Source: Gigantopelta aegis (Eukaryota > Mollusca > Gastropoda > Neomphalida > Peltospiridae). Taken from it: a DNA stretch of 64,000 nucleotides. A program made the position numbers and the translations under genes. The notes beneath the pieces were generated by a model. It was not told where the DNA came from, searched no databases, and worked only from the letters and a program-made list of their open reading frames with translations. The stretch is from contig NC_054704.1 of NCBI RefSeq assembly GCF_016097555.1, forward strand, positions 72,997,827 to 73,061,826. The letters are read 5' to 3'. This document shows, in pieces, positions 25,801-34,800 of the stretch. The stretch's first letter is position 1. Every line of letters begins with the position of its first letter.

Positions 25801-28785
25801 GGGATGAGTCTTATGGGACTCAAGACCCTGTTTTCACATTGGAGGTGGGATCTGTATGGACTACTATGTAGAGGATCTTAAATCAATCCTATTTAATATG
25901 TAATAAATGTCACAGCATTCAATATAAACGTTTCTTTCATAAATCTGCCGATTGAGACACAACCCCCAACACACACACAAACAACTTAGCAAGATGACAT
26001 TATAAAGGACAGCTATATATCAAACTAGAAATATGTTTACTTTTACTGTGCAAAAACCATAAAGTGTAATCTGTGTTTTTATATTGTTAAAGGGACATTC
26101 CTGAGTTTGCTGCAATTTTTAAGATGTTATCAACTAACAGAGACTTTTTAACAATTGTAATTTCTGCATAAAATATTAGTGGCTGTATATTAAACGTGTT
26201 CTGGTCGTTCTAATATTTGTACTTTGTTAAATTTCATTTTATTTCCTAAAATATATTTTTTCGTACGTAACAAATTATTTGAAGACAAAATCCAGTATGC
26301 ATGGGCTTCTTACAAATATTAAGACGACCAGAAACACATTAAATATATAGACACTGATGTTCTAAACAAGAAAATATATTTAATATGCAAGTTTAATAGT
26401 AGAAATATTTTATTAGTCGGAAACATCTTACAATGCATCAAACTCAGGAATGTCCCTTTAAGTCAAAGAACATTGCATCAGCCCAGTCACATATTCATAT
26501 CAATACATGTAAAGTGTAATATTATAAGTTTTCTATATTAAGTCAAAGAACAATGCATCAGCCCAGTCACGTATTCAAATCAATATATTTATTTTCGAGG
26601 AACTGGGAAAGTTCAACACGGAATGATAGCCATGTCTAAGATTGACTGTGGACTATTTTTAAAATCGGGAATATAGTATGACTGTAACTTGTAGATGTGA
26701 ATATATTTCAAAATATTATTATTTTGTAGGTAGTACTAAACCAAATAACTTCCGGCTGGGTCAAAGTGCGAGGTGCACCGAACTTTTGATAGAGAAGTGA
26801 ACACCACAAGTCCTGTGATTGGTTATAAATGTGAGTGTGTTGGTTGTAAAAAATAATAGTTTCATCTGGGTAAAAAAAAATTGCAATTTTATTTCATCTA
26901 GTACCAATGTGTCAAGTAGCCTTGTGCTTGAAACATGTATGGGGTACCTGTAAAAAAAAGTACTCGAATTTTGTGCGAAACTAGGGTAGTCACAGACGCT
27001 ACCCGTTATCTCAGAAACGAGCAGCTTGACCCCATTTTTTTCTGATTCACTTTAAGTGTAAGGGGTGGTAGTATTTATATCCGTGGCGTTTATGTCGGTT
27101 GATACGTTGCAGGTAGGAGTTTTAGCCACATATGTTACTATTGTCGTCTATGGGATTTGATTTGGTAGTATACACCCTATAGCACATATTCAGTACATAA
27201 TAAAAAATATTATGATTTTGTCATTTTATTTAATTAAACTATACTGGTTGATAAATTAGCCATCACTCGATCATGCAAGTTCACAATGACCTTGACCTTG
27301 ACAATAATCTCTGTACATGGCTCTGAATGGAGTTTGAATCAAAGTTAGCACTGAAGAAAAGTTGGTTTTGGCCTCTAATTCATACTGTAAAGATTTCAAT
27401 AATTTCTTTTTACATGGTATTTGACTTGCCATATACAACTGCTCTTAAATATGGTATTATATATAAGCAACCTGAACTAAGATTTTAATAGCAATTTATT
27501 TTTATATTAAAAATAGCATGTGCCAATAGTGGGTTAATGTCTTTAGTTTCCATTAACATTGTTAATTTTTTATGTATGAAATTCTGAAAACTCAAATTTG
27601 TAAAGAAGTTGATTTTTATTGTCATTTTGACATATTTATAGGGTGCTAAGTTATATTTTAGACAAATTTGTAGTTTTATGCAAAATTTAAAGTAAATTTT
27701 ATGAAAAACTTTACCAAAAACATAATTAAATTTGTTGTCACTATTGTGCCTTCTGTTCTTATTTGTACATAACAATAAGGTTGTTAAACATATACTTAGA
27801 TCTCCAGATAATTTTTTTTTTTTAATAATCACTTAGTTAGCTCTCATGAAAAGTATTTTGAGTTTATACTAGATTCAGAACCAATTTTTTCAGATCTGAT
27901 TATCTGCCTTGGATTAAGTTGATAATTTATTTTATTGTTAAAGCTGTATTACCTAATGTTACTAGCTAAATAAAATGCTGGATTACAGATTGTAGGAATA
28001 CATCTAATGTACATATTGTATTCATCAGGATTAGAAAATAATGCAAGAAAATAGATGTTCGGGTAATTTTGTCATTTAAAAATAGTTTTTTTTCAGTAAT
28101 TAATCAAAAATAAATGTGTTAAAGCTGCATGATAATTCCAGATATCACAACTATTAAAACCTCCAACTACAGTAGGCTATAAATAAAATACAGTCAGGAA
28201 TATTGGTGGCTGCCAATAGTTTTGATGGTTCATTATGAAAATCAGCATGGCCGATGGATTTGAAATTCGCACACCTGGTAACTTGAAGACACCCACACCC
28301 AGCATACAGGATTTCCTCCCAACACTAATGTTCAGGACATTAAGTCATTACTTCATACAGGTACAGTCATGTTTGTGTTTCCTTCCTCAGACAGTGTATT
28401 TTTTTAATACTGATATTTCTTTGATGTGCCTGTTAAGGTCTTCATAATCTAGGGGTCAATCAAGTGCATGTGTTTTAATGGAATTCTTTAAAGGGGTAGA
28501 GGTACTCTGACACATATGTTACTATTGTCGTCTATGGGATTTGATTTGGTAGTATACACCCTGTAATTAAGGTTTATAATTTATATCGAAGTGGTTGTAG
28601 TGAGAAATGACGCAATATTTTGTACGTTAGGATTGTTAAATTGGAATTTTCACCTACATTTTAGTTACTAACAAAACCCCACAAAACAAACCCCAAAAAC
28701 AACAAAACAGATGATGTGATGTTTTATACATTAGGATTGTTAAATAGAAACTTTCACCTGCATTTTAGTTGCTAACAAAACTGCA

Positions 28786-28822
<37 letters not shown>

Positions 28823-28826
28823 TAAA

Positions 28827-28857
<31 letters not shown>

Positions 28858-31800
28858 AAAATAGACACCCACCCACCCCCAACCCACTAAACTCTCCTCT
28901 TTGATAAATGTTGTGTACCAAAACACTGTTCCACGTGTTTGCATGTATGTGTGTGTTTTGTGTGTGCGTGCACATGTGTGTATTTTTTATGCATGTATGT
29001 GTGTTGTGTATTTTAATGCATGTGTCTATGTGTTTGTGTATATTTGTATATGTATGTGTGTATTTTTGTGGATGTATGTATGTGTGTGTGTATTTTTGTG
29101 TTTGTATGTACATGTATGTCTGTGTGTATTTGTGTGTATGTGTGTACGTTTGTCTATGTATGTTTGTATTATTGTGTATGTATGTGGTAGGGTATCTGTG
29201 TGTGTTTGTGTGTATCTGTCAGTGTGTTCGTGTGTGTCTGTGAGTGTGATTGCGTGTGTCTGTCAGTGTATTTGCGTGTGTCTGTGAGTGTGTTTGTGTC
29301 GTATGTGTGAGTGTTTGCGTGTGTCTGAGTGTGTTTTTGTCGTATGTGTGAGTGTTGCATGTGTATCTGTGTGTTTGCGTGTTACCAAGTGTATTTTTGT
29401 CGTATATGTCAGTGTTTGCATGTGTATCCAAGTGTGTTTATGTGTCTGTGAATGTGTTTGTGTTGTATGTGTGTGTTTGCATGTGTTCTTGATTTCAAAA
29501 AAGCTTTTGATGTTGTGGACCATTCAATTCTGATTCAAAAGTGTGTTCTGTTCCAGTCTTATTTAACTAACAGGACACAGCAAGTGGAATGCAACATCAG
29601 AATCCTAAATCCATTATTTATGGTATTCCACAGGGTTCCATACTAGGACCTCTTCTATTTATACTGTACATAAAATGTCTTCCACTATACATTGACCATG
29701 TAGTGTATGCAGTTTTGTTCATGTATGTGTACAGCAGTGTTTGCATGGTGTATCATGTGGTATGGAACAAGTGTTACAAATTCCAAAAGTGTTTTAATAA
29801 AATTCAGAACGTCTGACAACACCACTGAATGCGAAAAACTTTTATGTTGTGGTGTTTGCATGTGTATCAAAAACATTAGGTGTGATGCAAGTTTTACAAT
29901 GGTGTTACCACTGTGTTACTGCTGTGTGTGTTAGACCGTGTGTTTGCAATGTGTATTAGTTCCTGTGGTTGTGGAAACACGAAATCCACTATTGTGTGTT
30001 TTCAAACTGTGTGTGTATGTGTCTTTATTTAAACATGCTGTTCTGCATGTGTGAGTGTTGATTATGAAATATTTTCTAAATGTATCATTTGTCCTCTGTT
30101 TATATGCATTTCTAATTCTGTATTGTTGTTGAGGGCCTCAGGGAAGATTAGCTTTCTGACTGTGTTACCCTGTTGCATGTGTGTATCTGAGTGTGTTTGT
30201 GTCTGTATGTTTTGTATGTGTATCCGAGTGTGTGTGTGTTGGTTTGTATGTTTTATGTTTGGTGTACGTGTATGCGAGTGTGTGCATGTGAGTGAGTTTG
30301 TGTGTTTATGTGTGTATGTTGTGGTGTGCATGTGTATGTATGTATGTATGAATGTGTGAGTGTTTGGATCTGTGAGCATGGTTGCGTGTGTGTAGGCCTA
30401 TGTATGTCCATGTGTTTGTGTTTTTATGAGCATGCATTTGTAAGTTTGTGTTTGTGTATCTGTCTACAGAAGCGTGTGCATGCTTGCGTGCCTGTGTTGT
30501 CGGAAGCAAGGGGCTAGAGAGCCCGAACATCCGCGCCTTTATCACAAACATATGTAAAATTATGATTGTTTTAAGCATTATTGGTTTAGAGTTTCTTCAT
30601 ACAAATGTTTAGTAGTTTAATAATTATTGTCACTATTAAGCAAACAACATAATTTTAATGCGTAAAGCAAAATAAAATGGTATACCTATCTATACCTCCA
30701 CCTTTTCCGTACAAAATCCTATATACAGCAACACATCTGCGAACAGTTGTGTAGAAGTCAGTTTTGCAGGTCCATAGCCAAGGGGGGTGCGACGGGTGTG
30801 AACGCACACACACACACACACACACACCGCGTGCGAGAATTTGAGTTCTGCCCAAAAATGTACAATGCTTTTTATTTCCTATTATAAGTATTTTAATGTT
30901 TACCCTAACAGATGGCTGTATTAAATGCTAGTTTATTCGAAAACATTATTGGAAGCCCACCCTCTGATATCTGTAGAAGCTCAAGTATTAATTTCAGTGT
31001 TAGGAAAGTTCCGTAAATATTTTTTTGGGGTCTAAAATGGTGCATGCATTATACCTATGATATTACAAAGCGTTGTTATGGGTATATTCAATTGAGAACC
31101 AGTCTATCATGTAAGTAATTGTGGCGCGCTATTTTGTTGACTTACAAACTACAACTATCATGGGACGACCTGAGCAAAGAGAGTGAAGCAAAAACCATGC
31201 AGCCAAGAACTGTCAAACGATGGACACTTTTTTTATGAAAAAGAAAACAGATATAATATAACTGGTCAATAATTTTCCACGCAGCCATTTCTACTCTGCC
31301 TAGCCAAGTGGGCACGAGTTCGACCCGTACCTTTCTTTCAATGGTTATGGTAGTTTCAGGGATAGGGTTAGGGTTAGTCTTTAGAGCCTTTGATATAGAG
31401 GGGTACGTGTCAAACTCTTTCCTATCAACCAAACTATGACCCATAAATATCAGTACTACAACCCCTACCTCAAAGTATTAACTGCAGAAAATGGTACCTT
31501 TCATGGCTAATTTTCGGTATAACCAGATGTTTTTACAACACCCCTAGTTTCGCACAAAATTTGAGTACTTTACTTCACAGGTACCCCATACATGTTCCAA
31601 GTACAAGGCTACTTAACACAGTGGTACTAGATGAAATAAAAGTGCATACATTTTTTTGCCTAGATTAAACCGACACACATTTATCACCAATCACAGGACT
31701 TTGACCCAGCTGGACATTATTTGGTTTAGTACTACCTAAAGCACCAAGTTCACAGTGCAGGGGGTAATGTCAGTATGTTTGTGAAGGGATGTTCCACAAT

Positions 31801-34800
31801 GAAGATGGTAAGTATAAAGGTATGTAAATTGTAATATAAACTATGATACGTAATCTGTATTTAGCAACCACAATTATAGGTTTTATATAACTTGAAAGCA
31901 CTGTAGTAGCCAGCAATTTGGATTGATGGGTATGTGGGGTGGGCACCCATTTCCCCCATGTGTTTTATATGTGCAGGGGATAGCACTGGTGGGGGATCCA
32001 ATGGGAGTGGGGGTGGGCAACCAACATTTTAGAAAACAAACTTATAAAGGCAAACAAATTCCTGATTGGGGATGGAGCATTGCCCCACCCCCACCCATCC
32101 CCCACACACACTTACAAATGATAATCTTCTTAAGATAAATTTTAGGCTTTGAGTTTCCAATAACATTTAAAATTATATATTATAACATTAAATAATATAA
32201 CCAATATTAGTATATTGCATGAATGCGGCAAATGATGTCAATCTTCTTTTTTCAGTTACACGAAGAGAGTGAGGCATTAAGCTGTCCTAAAAAAAATGGG
32301 AGAGAAGCTACCCTAGGGTTAATTATAATTTAATTCAACAATTTGTAATAATGTTTAAAAAGTCCACGATTTCATCTATTCTGTCAGTTTCCTCTGACTG
32401 TCATCTGAGCTGTCCACACCATAATGTCTCAACTTCCTCCACGGGTAGTCTCTGTAGTTTCAACCTGGCATCCTCGTTCTCTGCCACTAATAAAGCTGGT
32501 CTGACCCACGGCACTAACTAACGACCACCGGTAGTAGGGATGCATAGTAGGTGGTTGCAAGTGCCTCTTAACAATGCCAGAAGTAACTACTGAACACTCC
32601 CCGAAGTGGTCAGACTAAGCCCACAGCTAAAAGCTGATGGGGAATGGCAGATGTGTGGCACAGATAGCCACAAGAGACAAGCACATGTCACGGTTGGAGA
32701 GACAAGGACTGGCATGTGGAGGTGGACAGCGAAAGAAGTTGAAAGATAGGAGTTGTTGCCAGATTGGGAAGAAATGAGATGGAATTCAAAGGAGAGAAAG
32801 GAAAGGGGGCAGTGGGATAAAAAAAAAAAAAAAAAAAAAAATTGCGTTTCCTTCTTGTGTTGTTATTATTGTTTGTATGATATGATAACATGTTTTTAAA
32901 ATGCAATTTAAGTAAGTTCCTTTTTTAATGAAATTCGGTCGCGGGCCATTTTCAAGTTGTACGGGCGAGTCAAAGTGTTGCTGTGAGTGGTCCGACTGGC
33001 CAGTCAAAACAAATCCCAAGTGCATACCCTGCACTGTTGGCAATCATCAGAAAATGGATTCTGCCTGGCTCGATCTTTTGGAGTGATTGCTGGAAATGGA
33101 AAGTGTACGACAGGTCCCGGAGCTGCCCGAGGGATATAAACACCAGACAGTCAACCACTCTGAGTTCTACAAAGACCCAGAGACAGGGGTGTGTACTAAC
33201 AGTATCAAGAGTGAATGGAGAAAGGCCAAAGTCGGGATGCCCACTTACAACACTATAGAAGTGCACCATTGCGGGTTTTTTGCCCAGTTCTTGTGGAAGC
33301 GGCGACACCAAGGCGAAGATTTATATTTAGCACTCATTCAAGATGTAGCTGAAATCTATCCAGGAATGAAGTAGAAAGCTGCTCCACTGCTCCAAATTTC
33401 GGATAATGACTCAGGACTGAAATCACTATGAATAACGGACACGAATAAAAGTAAACCAAACAACTGTCGTGGAGAAATCTGTAACAAATAATCAGTTTGA
33501 TTACTTGTTATCACCACCTGATGAAACCATATTGAGAGGTCGAAACAGTTGTACCCATAAAATTAATTTTTAAAAAGGAGAAGATAATAGTGCAAAAGAT
33601 TGGAGATTTAGAATTAAGGGATTAGAATTATTGGGGGGGGGGGGGGGCCTAGCTCCCCCAGCCCGTCTTGCTCTTGTGCCTGCTGACCCTAATCACTCAT
33701 TGTAGACATGTAGCCTATCAACGTCTAGGCTACTAATCACTCGCTCCTCTGTAACAACAGACTGATCGGTATCAGGTTACGGCATAGCTTTGCATTTGTC
33801 AGAAGTTGAATCCTGCACACCAACCCAATTACCCTATAGTCACCCGATCCTATGTTTCTACATTAATAATAATAAAATTAAAAGAAACTCAGAAAATAAC
33901 ACAAAGTTCCTAAATTAAAATAAAATAAAACAGAAAATTACTCGACCCTATGTTCCTAAAACAAAATAAAACAGAAAACCCTGACCAATCGACTGTAACC
34001 ATAACCGCTCCTGAAATAAAACACAAAATAACGCAAAGTTCCTAAAATAAAATAAAACAGAAATTAACTCAAGTCTATGGACATTTAGTGTTATTGGGGG
34101 GGGGCAGCACCCCCCAGTCACCCCCAGCACCCCTTGCTAACCCTAATCACTCTGTAGACTTGTAGGCTATCAACACTCCTCTGTAACAATAGACTGACAA
34201 AGTTTCTAAATTAAAATAAAATAAAACAGAAAATCACTCGACCCTACATGTATGTTCCTAAAACAAAATAAAACAGAAAACCCTAACCAATCGACCATAA
34301 CTCTAACCGCTCCTGAAATAAAACACAAAATAACGCAACATTCCTAAAATAAAATAAAACAGAAATTAACTAGTCTATGGACATTAAGACTTATTGGGGG
34401 AGCCAGCCCCCCCCCCCCTCCCCCCGTCCCCTTTGCTATCAACACTCCTCTGTAACAATAGACCGACCAGTATCAGGTCACGGCATAGCGTAGAATTTGT
34501 AAGAAGTCGACAATCAAAATGGCAGTTGAATTGATGTAAAACGACCGACTCGGAAACATTATGATCGCTAAAAACATACACAAATGTCTGAACAGGCTAT
34601 TGGTTTTATTTTAGTAATCGTCAGAGTAGCTAAAATTATCGAAAATTACAGATTCATTATTTCGTGTACAGTAAATGGTTGTACTTATAGGTGGCAGACA
34701 TATTCTATAACCGTACCAAAAAGTGTTAAGAAATATGCCATATATAGACCTATAAATTTATGAGTGGATAAAGTTCAATCTTGATTTCTTTGCTTGTTTG

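Noticed and set aside
28772-29533. Cysteine/valine-rich and threonine/histidine-rich ORFs
   Set aside because: Artefacts of TG/CA-rich low-complexity sequence.
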